Below, one piece after another: positions 1-8,562 of a stretch of 64,000 nt of DNA (position 1 is the first letter of the stretch; every line of letters begins with the position of its first letter). Source of the DNA: Prevotella melaninogenica (GTDB lineage: Bacteria > Bacteroidota > Bacteroidia > Bacteroidales > Bacteroidaceae); the NCBI RefSeq assembly GCF_003609775.1, contig NZ_AP018050.1:310001-374000 (forward strand). Reading direction: 5' to 3'. Below the pieces are notes generated by a model. It was given only the letters and a program-made list of their open reading frames with translations. It was not told the DNA's origin and searched no databases. Made by a program: the position numbers and the translations under genes.

Positions 1-2927
1 ACCTTCGCAACAACCCTAAGATTACGCAGCTATATATATCTCACTCATCAGGAACAGTCAATACAGACGTGAAGTTTGAGAGCATTGATGTATCTCATTG
101 TCCTGAACTTTACTACTTCTATTGTGGTGGTAATAATCTTAAAGAGCTTAACTTAAGAAACAATCCAAAGCTCTTCACACTCTCTTGTGACCGTAACCTC
201 TTGAGAAAACTTGACGTTAGTCAGAACCCAATACTCTATAGTGTTAATGTACGATACAACTATATGGACTTTGCTACATTGCCTGAACCAGGCAACTGGT
301 TTGAGTATTACCACGAGCAAAACCCTATGGAGTTGAACGATACTTATAAGGTAGGTGATGTTATCGACCTTAGTAATCGTGTGCTTCGTCCAAAAACAAA
401 TACACAGGCAAGACTCTTCCGTGTTCCAAAGGCAGACCCAACAAAGCCTGTAGAGTTAGATGATAGCTATTATTCTTACGAGAATGGTAAGGTTACTTTG
501 AAGAAAGAACTTGATGAAGAAGTCTTTGTTCAGTTCAATAATAGCCGCCTGAAAGACTATCCTATCCGCACTGAAAACTTCCGTGTGAAGACTGTTGCAG
601 AGTTTGGTAAGGACGTGAAGGCTATTCAGCTCGCAAGTCTTGGCGACGCAGGTTCTCCTCTGAAGATGTCTGTCGGCATCCTTGGTGCTACAGCAGCTAA
701 TCCTGTAACTGTAAAGGTTGACTTAGGCGATGGTAATACTACTCCATTCCAGATTAAGGATGAGCGCCCAGCTACAGCCAATATCGTGACTACACGCACT
801 GGTGCTGGAGACATTATCGTATATGTTCCACAGGATAAGTACGTAACAAGTCTTGAGTCTGATGGTCAGTACATTGACAACATCGACCTCTCTGCACTCA
901 CAGAGCTTCGTACGCTTACATTGAAGAGAGCAAATCTTACTACTATCGACCTCTCTTATAACAATAAGCTTGAAAAGCTCGACCTCTCTCAAAACCAGCT
1001 TAGACGTGTTGACCTCCGTGGTCCATCATCTTACTTCAATAAGAGTAAGTTGTCTGATATCAACGTAAGCTACAATCAGATTGACTCATTGCTCTTCAAT
1101 ACCATCTATGGTGTAACCAAGCTTAATGTAAGTCATAACAAACTGAATAAGTTAGATCTTAAGGATGCTGACAACTTGCGTATGCTTGATATCTCTCACA
1201 ATAAGTTCACTCGTCTTCTCCTCAACCACAGCGAACTTATAGAGGATGTAAACGTTTCAAACAATGAGTTGACAGAGGTGAAGATTCCACCTGTAGCACC
1301 TATCAAGAAATTGAATGTTAGTGGTAACTACTTCACATTGGCAAATATGCCTAACGACTTCGGCTTGACTCGTGGTAACTTTATCTATGCACCACAGCAT
1401 GTATTGCAGATTTCAACCTCTTCACCAGGTATTGATCTCTCTGAACAGAATATTACAAAGAATGGTGCAACAACTAACTTTGTATGGAAGAAGAAAGATG
1501 GTTCATCGTTACAGTTGGGCAAGGACTACACCATCACCAATGGTTCAGCTAAGTTCATCAACCTTGCACTTGATTCTATCTATTGCGAGATGACGCATCC
1601 TGCTTATCCTGATTTCGAAGGACAGAACGTCTTCAAGACTACTAATGTTCATCCTATCGCCTTCCCTAAATACGAGTTGGCTTCCTTTACTACTGTTAAC
1701 CAGACTGATAGCGTAGTATTGTCTCTTGCAAGCTATATTCCTGGTAAGTCTGTTTACTTCGAGTGGGGTGGCAATGGAAATGTCACACAGTACACACTTG
1801 GAGATAAATATAAGATTTTCCAAGCTAAATCAAAGGCGAACACAAAGGTACGTGTACTCGTTGCTGAGGCTGATGATAAGGTGAAAGTCTTCAGTGTTGC
1901 AAACGTTAATATGACTGATGTAGACCTCACTGGTTTGAAGGAAGCAAAACTCATTGCTGTAACTCGTGCTGGACTGACATCAATTAAACTCCCTGCAGCA
2001 CCAAATCTTACCGACTTGAACCTTGAAGGAAATGAGTTGACTGACATTAACTTGTCAGCTTTCCCAAATCTTAATTTCATTTCACTAACGGGTAATAAGA
2101 TTAAGACATTCGACTTGTCACAAGCACCAAACCTTGGTATTGCTTACCTCTCAAGCAACAAGATGAAGGAAATTAAGCTTAACAACCCTAAGCTTTGGAA
2201 CCTTGACTTGAGTGATAACGACCTTGAAAACGTGTCACTTGACAAACTTCCTATGCTGGAGCAATTGTGGTTGAATGCCAACAAGTTGACAAAGGTTGAC
2301 GTATCTAAGAATACCAACCTTACAGTTCTTAATGTCGTTGGTAACCGTCTGAAGTTCTCTACAATGCCATTGCCAAGCAACAACGGTAAACCATTTAATA
2401 GATACTCTTACAACCTTCAGGCACCAATCGATGTTAAGTGCGTTAATGGTAAGGTAGACCTCAGCTCTGAGGCTGTCGTTGGAGGTGAGATGACAACCTA
2501 TCATTGGTTCATCGGTAATGTGACATATAGAGATGGCGAGTTGCAAGGTGAGAGATTAGAGCTAAATGAAGAGTACACACTTGAGAATGGTGTTACCACT
2601 TTGAAACTCGACAAGACATTCACCAACCTTGTTTGTGTGATGGCGAACGATAACTTCCCTAATGCTCTTATCTATACAAACTACATCACATTCACACCTG
2701 CAACTGGTATTGATGCAGTGACTACAGATAAGGATGTTAAGATTCAGTTCCTCGACGGTGCAATCAGCGTTCTTGGTGCACAGAATAGCACAGTTGCTAT
2801 CTACTCAATCGATGGCAAGCTCGTTTACCAGGGTAAGGTTGCTAACGATAGCAGCCGCATCCCTCTCAGTCGTGGTACTTACATTGTACGTGTAGGAAAC
2901 AAGGCAGCAAAGGTAAGCGTTAAGTAA
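1..2927 (+). CDS. LRR surface protein with T9SS sorting domain, 5' end cut by window
   Basis: The reading frame is open from base 3, so the true start lies left of the window; a GTG at 69 is just an internal Val codon. At least 974 residues are present. The protein has several blocks of leucine-rich repeats of the short bacterial type (pattern LxxLDLSxNxLxxxDL), near residues 1-75, 265-430 and 630-780 counted from the GTG. They alternate with beta-rich, Ig-like spacer regions. The last about 75 residues contain YSIDGKLVYQGKV, PLSRGTYIVRVGNKAAK and a terminal KVSVK, a type A C-terminal sorting domain as used by the type IX secretion system. The inferred role is a secreted or surface-anchored binding protein; the ligand cannot be read from sequence. 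A PorQ-like gene at 31.8-32.7 kb supports a working T9SS. Family assignment is firm, function is not. Confidence 0.9.
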   Translation, partial: LRNNPKITQLYISHSSGTVNTDVKFESIDVSHCPELYYFYCGGNNLKELNLRNNPKLFTLSCDRNLLRKLDVSQNPILYSVNVRYNYMDFATLPEPGNWFEYYHEQNPMELNDTYKVGDVIDLSNRVLRPKTNTQARLFRVPKADPTKPVELDDSYYSYENGKVTLKKELDEEVFVQFNNSRLKDYPIRTENFRVKTVAEFGKDVKAIQLASLGDAGSPLKMSVGILGATAANPVTVKVDLGDGNTTPFQIKDERPATANIVTTRTGAGDIIVYVPQDKYVTSLESDGQYIDNIDLSALTELRTLTLKRANLTTIDLSYNNKLEKLDLSQNQLRRVDLRGPSSYFNKSKLSDINVSYNQIDSLLFNTIYGVTKLNVSHNKLNKLDLKDADNLRMLDISHNKFTRLLLNHSELIEDVNVSNNELTEVKIPPVAPIKKLNVSGNYFTLANMPNDFGLTRGNFIYAPQHVLQISTSSPGIDLSEQNITKNGATTNFVWKKKDGSSLQLGKDYTITNGSAKFINLALDSIYCEMTHPAYPDFEGQNVFKTTNVHPIAFPKYELASFTTVNQTDSVVLSLASYIPGKSVYFEWGGNGNVTQYTLGDKYKIFQAKSKANTKVRVLVAEADDKVKVFSVANVNMTDVDLTGLKEAKLIAVTRAGLTSIKLPAAPNLTDLNLEGNELTDINLSAFPNLNFISLTGNKIKTFDLSQAPNLGIAYLSSNKMKEIKLNNPKLWNLDLSDNDLENVSLDKLPMLEQLWLNANKLTKVDVSKNTNLTVLNVVGNRLKFSTMPLPSNNGKPFNRYSYNLQAPIDVKCVNGKVDLSSEAVVGGEMTTYHWFIGNVTYRDGELQGERLELNEEYTLENGVTTLKLDKTFTNLVCVMANDNFPNALIYTNYITFTPATGIDAVTTDKDVKIQFLDGAISVLGAQNSTVAIYSIDGKLVYQGKVANDSSRIPLSRGTYIVRVGNKAAKVSVK

Positions 2928-2950
2928 ATAATAGCTAACTAATAGACATT

Positions 2951-3004
2951 CCCCTTGCTTGTTGTAGAATAAGTATTCAGCAACAAACAAGGGGATTGTT
3001 TTGT
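2951..3004 (+). terminator. Hairpin terminator after LRR gene
   Basis: Arms at 2951-2964 (CCCCTTGCTTGTTG) and 2981-2994 (CAACAAACAAGGGG) pair with one mismatch and are followed by a T-rich tail (ATTGTTTTG). It sits 24 bases after the stop of the LRR gene. Confidence 0.75.
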
Positions 3005-3041
3005 ATAAGCCCACGAAGTGTCAATCAAGATTCTCCTTCTG

Positions 3042-3151
3042 TAACAAAAATCAACGTGTTAAGCCTTAGCACCATTGGTGCTTACCATCAACACGACATG
3101 TGCTAAGCATCAACTCGCCCAGTAAAGATGACGTAAGTGAACAAATAAACA
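3042..3151. repeat. Five-unit 22-bp phased repeat block, family II copy 1
   Basis: Units begin at about 3042, 3064, 3086, 3108 and 3130. The first three are clear (each carries a TTAGCAC/GTGCTTA-like or AACACnnnATGTGCTAAG core with internal dyad symmetry); the last two are degenerate. Related blocks lie at 47053-47162 and 56876-56985. It is non-coding in all frames. Confidence 0.6.
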
Positions 3152-3514
3152 GGTGAAAAAGTCAACGAGTTATGTGTTTTTCAGTTTCGCTTAGATGTTT
3201 ATTGTGCAAAAAAACGAGAAAAAGTGTTATCATCTTGTGATTTATTTCTATCTTTGCAACTCCTTTCTAAGACAGCTAACTATCAACAGACTATCTGGTA
3301 TGAGAATCGTCCTACAAAACAATCGATCAGACAAGGTAGTGCGAAAGAAGAAAACCTTTAGTCTTCTATGTGTTTACCCATAAACTCTATGCGGTTATCC
3401 ATTAATAAGAAATACTATGTGTGAAGTAGGACTTACCTACTCTTTTTACACCATAGAAGCGTCTAAACAAGGTTAAAAGAAAATATTAAACGATAAAATT
3501 ATAATCAACAAGCA
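3152..3514. other. Intergenic, no gene seen
   Basis: AT-rich DNA between the family II repeat and the subtilase gene. A short frame at 3195-3383 has no recognisable features and I do not consider it a gene. A TATCTTTG at 3249-3256 could be a -7 promoter box, far upstream of the subtilase start. Confidence 0.5.
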
Positions 3515-5890
3515 ATGAGAAAATTTCTACTCACAGTATGTTGTTTGGGTATGTTTGGTTCTGCTTTTGGTCAATCAAAGCTTGACTTGAAGAGCCTGAT
3601 GGAGTTAAATAAGCTCCGCAACACATCAATCCCTACTTACAACGCCCGTACTCGTTCGTTAGAACAACCAAAGACTATTCCTACAAACATTATGGCAATG
3701 GTTGAACTGAAAGATCAGAACAACCGAGCTGATTTAGAAGCACAAGGTATAAAAGTGCTGCGTGTACGTGATAACATCGCTATTGCTTTGATTCCCTTAG
3801 CCGATGTTGAGCGTATTGCTAATTTGAAATGCGTTCGCCGAATGCAACTCCCTCGCCGTTTGTTCCAGAAAATGAACCTTGTACGCAAGGAAGTTGGCGT
3901 TGACAAGATTCACCAAGGCACAGACCTTCCACAAGCTTACACAGGTAAGGGAGTGGTAACTGCTGTTGTTGACGGTGGTGTTGACCCTAACCACATCAAT
4001 TTCTTTAAAGAAGATGGTACCAGCCGCTTTGCTTATGTGGGTAAGATAGTGGAAAATAAGCGGAATAAAAATGGCTATCAGTACGACAAGTATTATCCTC
4101 GTACCGTGCTTGACACCATGACACAGGCTAATAATGCGCACGCTCTTGAAACTTTCAAGACCGATAATGATGAGATTGTACATGGCACGCATACCTTAGG
4201 TATCATGGCTGGTGGATATAAAGGAAACATCACTTACGGAGAGGCTGTTGGAACGTATCAAGCAAAGTCTGTAACAGGAGTAAATCCTTTCTATGGTTCT
4301 GCAACAGAGTCAGAACTAATTGCTTCTTGTGGAGATCTTAATGACTTATATATTGCACTCGGTATTGATGATGCGATTGAATATGCTAAGACCTCTGGAC
4401 CAAGCCCTAAACCCTGCGTTATCAACCTCTCATTAGGTAGTAATATTGGTGTACACGACTCTACAAGTGTGATGAACAAATATCTTTCAAAGCAGGGAAA
4501 GGAAGCCATTATCTGTGTTGCTGCAGGAAACGAAGGCGAAAAGCCAATCGCATTGAAGAAGACTTTCGCTACTGCCGGAGAAACAGTTAAGACCTTCCTT
4601 ACACCGATGGATATTAGTCCTGTAGATGAAGGAGGAACCACTTACTATAACTTCCGCAACGGACAGATAGCAGCCTATAGCAAAGACTCTACTGTCTTTG
4701 AGTTTTATATCAATGTTGTCGACACAAAGCAGGACAATCGTACCATCCTAAGCATTGCTGTTCCAAACAACTTGAATGGAAGAGATGTGACTTACGCATC
4801 TAAAGCTAAGTATGTAAACAACAGCAACGATGTCAACAAAGACTTTGCGAAAGCTTTCGAAGGTTACGTCTCAGTCTCTTCTGCTATTGATTCTGAAACT
4901 AACCGTTACTATGCCTTTGCGGAGGTCATGACTGGCGACAATCAGACAACCAACCAAGATGAAGACTACAAGTTGACCTTAGAAATCAAAAGTAAGAAAG
5001 CAGGACAGAGAGTTGAGGTTTATACCGACGACCAGAATATCTACTTCGATGACAATGACGAGGATGGCTTTGTGAAAGGTTCAGCCAATGGTTCTATCAG
5101 CGACATGGCGTGTGCAACAAACATTATTACCGTTGGTAGCTATAATGTTCGTAATCACATAGCATCACTTGATGGTAGTATCTATAACTTTAACGGTCTT
5201 AGTTCTGGAGAAAGTTTCCCAATAGGTGAGATTTCAAGCTTCTCTTCTTTCGGTACACTCGGTGATGGTAGAAACTTGCCACATGTATGTGCACCGGGCG
5301 CAGCCGTCATCTCTTCTGTTAATACATACGCTGTCAAGAATAAGGACTTGGACTATGAAGACGACCAATTACAAGGTAAGTTGAAGAAAGGTAAGGATAC
5401 TTACTACTGGCATCAGTCAATAGGAACGTCAATGGCTACGCCTGTCGTGGCTGGTGGCGTCGCTCTCTGGCTTGAAGCTAACCCAAGCTTGACCATCAAG
5501 GACGTACTGCGTATTATCCAGCAGACTGCTAAAAAGGACGATTTTGTCAAAACAACGGGCGATCCAGTACAATGGGGTGCAGGCAAGTTTGATGCATACG
5601 AAGGTCTAAAGCAGGTGCTGCTTGAAAAGCAGACCAACGGAATCAATGGTGTCAGAACTACTGAAAGCAAGGATGCTTTTATCATTACGAAGGCTGGCGA
5701 TCGCACGTTCAACCTCTTCCTTGCTGGTGCTAAGCAGCTCAACGTACGTATCTTCACACCGAGCGGACAGCTCGTTCATTCGCTTTCCGCACAAGGCAAT
5801 GAATACAATCTGAATGCTTCTTCATGGAATAAGGGCATTTATCTTATTCAAGTGAATGGTAACAAGGCACAGCGTATTATCATCTATTAA
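3515..5890 (+). CDS. Secreted S8 (subtilisin-like) serine peptidase with T9SS sorting domain
   Basis: A 791-residue protein. Residues 1-20 form a signal peptide ending in FGQ. The S8 catalytic triad is complete: Asp153 in VVDGGVDPNH, His223 in HGTHTLG and Ser639 in GTSMATPVVAGG. A long insertion (about residues 350-500, beta-rich) lies between His and Ser, as in other large Bacteroidota subtilases. The last 70 residues (VRIFTPSGQLVHSL, KGIYLIQVNGNKAQRIIIY) are a type A C-terminal sorting domain, so export is expected through Sec and then the type IX system to the surface. The likely role is extracellular protein degradation for nutrition or host interaction; the substrate is unknown. It is monocistronic, with a hairpin terminator on both sides. 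Confidence 0.95.
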   Translation: MRKFLLTVCCLGMFGSAFGQSKLDLKSLMELNKLRNTSIPTYNARTRSLEQPKTIPTNIMAMVELKDQNNRADLEAQGIKVLRVRDNIAIALIPLADVERIANLKCVRRMQLPRRLFQKMNLVRKEVGVDKIHQGTDLPQAYTGKGVVTAVVDGGVDPNHINFFKEDGTSRFAYVGKIVENKRNKNGYQYDKYYPRTVLDTMTQANNAHALETFKTDNDEIVHGTHTLGIMAGGYKGNITYGEAVGTYQAKSVTGVNPFYGSATESELIASCGDLNDLYIALGIDDAIEYAKTSGPSPKPCVINLSLGSNIGVHDSTSVMNKYLSKQGKEAIICVAAGNEGEKPIALKKTFATAGETVKTFLTPMDISPVDEGGTTYYNFRNGQIAAYSKDSTVFEFYINVVDTKQDNRTILSIAVPNNLNGRDVTYASKAKYVNNSNDVNKDFAKAFEGYVSVSSAIDSETNRYYAFAEVMTGDNQTTNQDEDYKLTLEIKSKKAGQRVEVYTDDQNIYFDDNDEDGFVKGSANGSISDMACATNIITVGSYNVRNHIASLDGSIYNFNGLSSGESFPIGEISSFSSFGTLGDGRNLPHVCAPGAAVISSVNTYAVKNKDLDYEDDQLQGKLKKGKDTYYWHQSIGTSMATPVVAGGVALWLEANPSLTIKDVLRIIQQTAKKDDFVKTTGDPVQWGAGKFDAYEGLKQVLLEKQTNGINGVRTTESKDAFIITKAGDRTFNLFLAGAKQLNVRIFTPSGQLVHSLSAQGNEYNLNASSWNKGIYLIQVNGNKAQRIIIY

Positions 5891-5923
5891 AAGCGCATCA
5901 TCATACATTAAAAAGGAAAGAAC

Positions 5924-5979
5924 CTTTCAATGATTGGGAAGAAAATGGGAACTTAAAGTCTCATCCCAATCATTGAAAG
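5924..5979 (+). terminator. Long hairpin after the subtilase gene
   Basis: Perfect 16-bp arms at 5924-5939 and 5964-5979 (CTTTCAATGATTGGGA and its complement) with a 24-base loop. The tail is A-rich rather than T-rich on this strand, so it may be an mRNA-stabilising hairpin or a weak terminator. Confidence 0.55.
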
Positions 5980-6167
5980 AATCAAACAAAAAAGAATTGA
6001 AGACGCTCTTTTAAGAATACATCTAATATCAAGAGGAAAGCTCCTTATCTAAGCACCTTCATCATGAAGAAGACTGTTTATTACAAAGAAACAAGCTAAC
6101 TATATACAAAAACGGAAGTATGGTTAAAATTCGTCATAAAAGATTAGCTAATATGCCTTTTAATCCT

Positions 6168-6175
6168 TACCTTTG
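6168..6175 (+). promoter_or_regulatory. -7 box (TACCTTTG) of transporter gene
   Basis: Matches the Bacteroidota TAnnTTTG -7 element, 19 bases before the ATG at 6195. Confidence 0.7.
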
Positions 6176-6194
6176 CACAGAATAAATAATACTT

Positions 6195-7895
6195 ATGGAC
6201 TGGTTAATTGATATTTTTTCGGCAGAGAAGCAGGATACGGTAGCCCATATTATGCTATTGTATTCTATTGTCATCGCCTTGGGTATCTACCTTGGCAAAA
6301 TTAAATTTGGAGGTATTTCGCTTGGCGTTACCTTTGTGTTGTTTGTGGGCATCCTTGCAGGTCACATTAAATTTACAGGACCTATCCCCGTATTGACCTT
6401 TGTACAAGACTTTGGATTGATTCTCTTTGTCTTTATGATTGGTCTTCAGGTAGGACCCGGCTTCTTCGAGAGCTTTGGTAAAGGTGGTCTAAAACTAAAC
6501 ATCCTTTCGACGGTGGCAATTCTGCTCAACGTCCTTGTGATGTTTGCTTGCTACTACATTTTCTTTGACACGAAGGACTCAACAACCCTTCCAATGATGG
6601 TGGGTACGCTCTATGGTGCCGTAACTAACACCCCTGGTCTTGGTGCTGCTAATGAAGCTCTCCATAGTGTTTACAAGAATGGCATGGACTTCGACATCAC
6701 TTCAGGTTATGCTTGTGCTTATCCTTTGGGTGTAGTAGGTATCATCGGTGCAACGATTGCTATCCGTTATATCTGCAAGGTAAACCTCCAAGAGGAGAAT
6801 GAAAAGCTGAATGAGGAAGAGGCTGAGAATCCTAATGCAAAACCCCATTCAATGTATTTGAAGGTACAGAATGCTTATATCGCAGGACGTAACCTCAAGG
6901 AGATTTCAGAGTTCCTTAATCGTGACTTCGTTTGTACACGTCTTATGCACAATGGTGAACTCTCACTCCCAACCTTGGATACTGTCTTCGAGTTGGGCGA
7001 CGAGATTCTTGTTGTCAGCGCAGAGGGTGACGCAGAGGCTATTTGTGCCTTCGTTGGTCCAGAGATTGAAGTAGACTGGCACGAGGAAGACCAGCCACAG
7101 CAGTTGGTTAGCCGTCGTATCGTTATTACCAACAGCAAGATTAATGGTAAGACATTGGGAAGCATGCATTTCCGCTCAGTATATGGCGTGAACGTAACAC
7201 GTATCAGCCGTCAGGGCTTGGACCTCTTTGCTGGTCGTAACCACCGCTTCATCGTGGGTGACCGTATCATGGTTGTTGGTCCAGAGGAGAACGTAAACCG
7301 TGTTGCTGCTATCATGGGTAACTCTGAGAAGCGTCTTAACGCACCTAACATTGCAACCATCTTCGTGGGTATCATCGTTGGTATTATCTTCGGAATGTTG
7401 CCAATCGCTATTCCTCACATGCCTGTACCGATGAAGCTCGGTCTTGCAGGTGGTCCATTGGTTATCGCAATTCTTATTGGTCGTTTCGGTTATCGAATGG
7501 GACTTGTGACCTATACTACCACATCAGCTAACATGATGCTTCGTGAGATTGGTTTGGCACTCTTCCTTGCCTCGGTAGGTATTAAGGCAGGTGCAACCTT
7601 CTGGGACACCGTAGTACAGGGTGACGGATTGAAATATGTGTACACTGGTTTCATCATCACGATTGTTCCAATCCTTATCGTCGGCACTATTGCTCGTCTG
7701 AAGTATAAGTTCAATTACTTCACAATCATGGGTATGCTTGCCGGAACCTATACCGACCCACCAGCATTGGCTTACGCTAATTCAATTTGTACAGGTGAGG
7801 CTCCAGCTGTCGGTTACTCAACAGTTTATCCGCTCAGTATGTTCCTTAGAATCTTCTTAGCGCAGGTAATTGTACTATTCTTCTGCCAGATTTAG
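6195..7895 (+). CDS. AspT/YidE-family putative transporter with TrkA-C domains
   Basis: A 566-residue membrane protein with the mirror-image layout of the aspartate:alanine exchanger (AAEx/YidE) family. About five hydrophobic helices lie within residues 20-200. Two soluble RCK_C/TrkA-C domains follow at about 215-290 and 300-380 ([41 protein letters not shown]). A second membrane half follows at about 385-566. Glycine-rich segments ([20 protein letters not shown] and [13 protein letters not shown]) resemble the inverted-repeat signature of the family. It probably exchanges dicarboxylic amino acids or related anions; the substrate cannot be determined. It is monocistronic, with its own promoter and a hairpin 27 bases after the stop. 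Confidence 0.88.
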   Translation: MDWLIDIFSAEKQDTVAHIMLLYSIVIALGIYLGKIKFGGISLGVTFVLFVGILAGHIKFTGPIPVLTFVQDFGLILFVFMIGLQVGPGFFESFGKGGLKLNILSTVAILLNVLVMFACYYIFFDTKDSTTLPMMVGTLYGAVTNTPGLGAANEALHSVYKNGMDFDITSGYACAYPLGVVGIIGATIAIRYICKVNLQEENEKLNEEEAENPNAKPHSMYLKVQNAYIAGRNLKEISEFLNRDFVCTRLMHNGELSLPTLDTVFELGDEILVVSAEGDAEAICAFVGPEIEVDWHEEDQPQQLVSRRIVITNSKINGKTLGSMHFRSVYGVNVTRISRQGLDLFAGRNHRFIVGDRIMVVGPEENVNRVAAIMGNSEKRLNAPNIATIFVGIIVGIIFGMLPIAIPHMPVPMKLGLAGGPLVIAILIGRFGYRMGLVTYTTTSANMMLREIGLALFLASVGIKAGATFWDTVVQGDGLKYVYTGFIITIVPILIVGTIARLKYKFNYFTIMGMLAGTYTDPPALAYANSICTGEAPAVGYSTVYPLSMFLRIFLAQVIVLFFCQI

Positions 7896-7921
7896 GATAG
7901 AATAAGTTATAAAAGAAAAAT

Positions 7922-7957
7922 AATTTGGGTGTGTCAGACTTCTGATACACCCAAATT
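7922..7957 (+). terminator. Hairpin terminator after transporter gene
   Basis: AATTTGGGTGTGTCAGA pairs with TCTGATACACCCAAATT (one G-T wobble) with a very small loop, followed by CGTTTATC. Confidence 0.65.
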
Positions 7958-8165
7958 CGTTTATCTCTCAATCAACAAGGACAGTTATTTAAACCCAAAT
8001 ACAAAAGCCCTCAACCATCTGCTTTTAAATGGCTATGAGCTTATTATGCGTTATGAATTTTCCTTACATTATCTCGCTATTAATTTGTCAAAAAGAGGCT
8101 AAAACTCATCTTTTCCCTCACCCTTCTAAGTTACTATCTATCAAGTGGTTGTAAAACTCCAATTC

Positions 8166-8275
8166 AAAAGGTGCTTACTTGGACTTCAAAAGGGCGTTAG
8201 TTAGACCTCAAAAGGGCATCTTTTGCAAGCCAAAAAGGCGTTAATTAAAAGCCAATTAACGCTCTTCTTATTTTC
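8166..8275 (+). repeat. Five-unit 22-bp phased repeat block, family I copy A
   Basis: Five contiguous 22-base units start at 8166, 8188, 8210, 8232 and 8254. Units begin AAAAGGTGCTTAC, AAAAGGGCGTTAG, AAAAGGGCATCTT, AAAAAGGCGTTAA and AATTAACGC. The last two units can fold into a hairpin (GGCGTTAATT with AATTAACGC). It lies 270 bases after the transporter gene, same strand. Confidence 0.9.
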
Positions 8276-8330
8276 AAACTTAGAATTTTATTTACATTAT
8301 ATCACCCGCCCTATACAAAAACATTATTTT

Positions 8331-8446
8331 GTTACTTATGTTGTTATTTACTTTGTTACTATGTCCTTAAATACTATGTTACCATATCTTCACTTATATT
8401 GTTACCATGTCTTTAAATACTATGTCTTTTGTTCATTATGTCTACC
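8331..8446. repeat. Five-unit 23-bp repeat, possible family V
   Basis: GTTAC or GTC motifs recur at 8331, 8355, 8378, 8401 and 8424, giving five units of 23-24 bases. Units two and four are close copies (GTTACTATGTCCTTAAATAC versus GTTACCATGTCTTTAAATAC). The block follows family I copy A by 55 bases. AT-richness makes the outer units less certain. Confidence 0.5.
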
Positions 8447-8452
8447 ACTGAA

Positions 8453-8495
8453 GTAATCATAATTATGAATTATGAATTGTGAATTATGAATTATA
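8453..8495. repeat. AATTATGAATT intergenic repeat
   Basis: Tandem (A)ATTATGAATT units preceded by TAATCATAATTATG. The same element recurs near 31460-31545, 35868-35905, 40946-40980 and, in part, 51340, always between genes. Confidence 0.7.
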
Positions 8496-8509
8496 TGAGA
8501 AAAGTTTTG

Positions 8510-8517
8510 TATATTTG
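8510..8517 (+). promoter_or_regulatory. -7 box (TATATTTG) of sensor kinase operon
   Basis: TAnnTTTG match, 45 bases before the ATG at 8563; it abuts the AATTATGAATT repeat, which may form the upstream half of the promoter. Confidence 0.55.
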
Positions 8518-8562
8518 CCTTTGATTTGTATATGACCAATAGCAAAGGCTATATAAAAGTAG

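Noticed and set aside
8223-8456. Small frame of 77 codons
   Set aside because: It translates the family I 22-bp repeat and the adjacent 23-bp repeat; the unit length breaks reading frame between units and there is no other coding sign.
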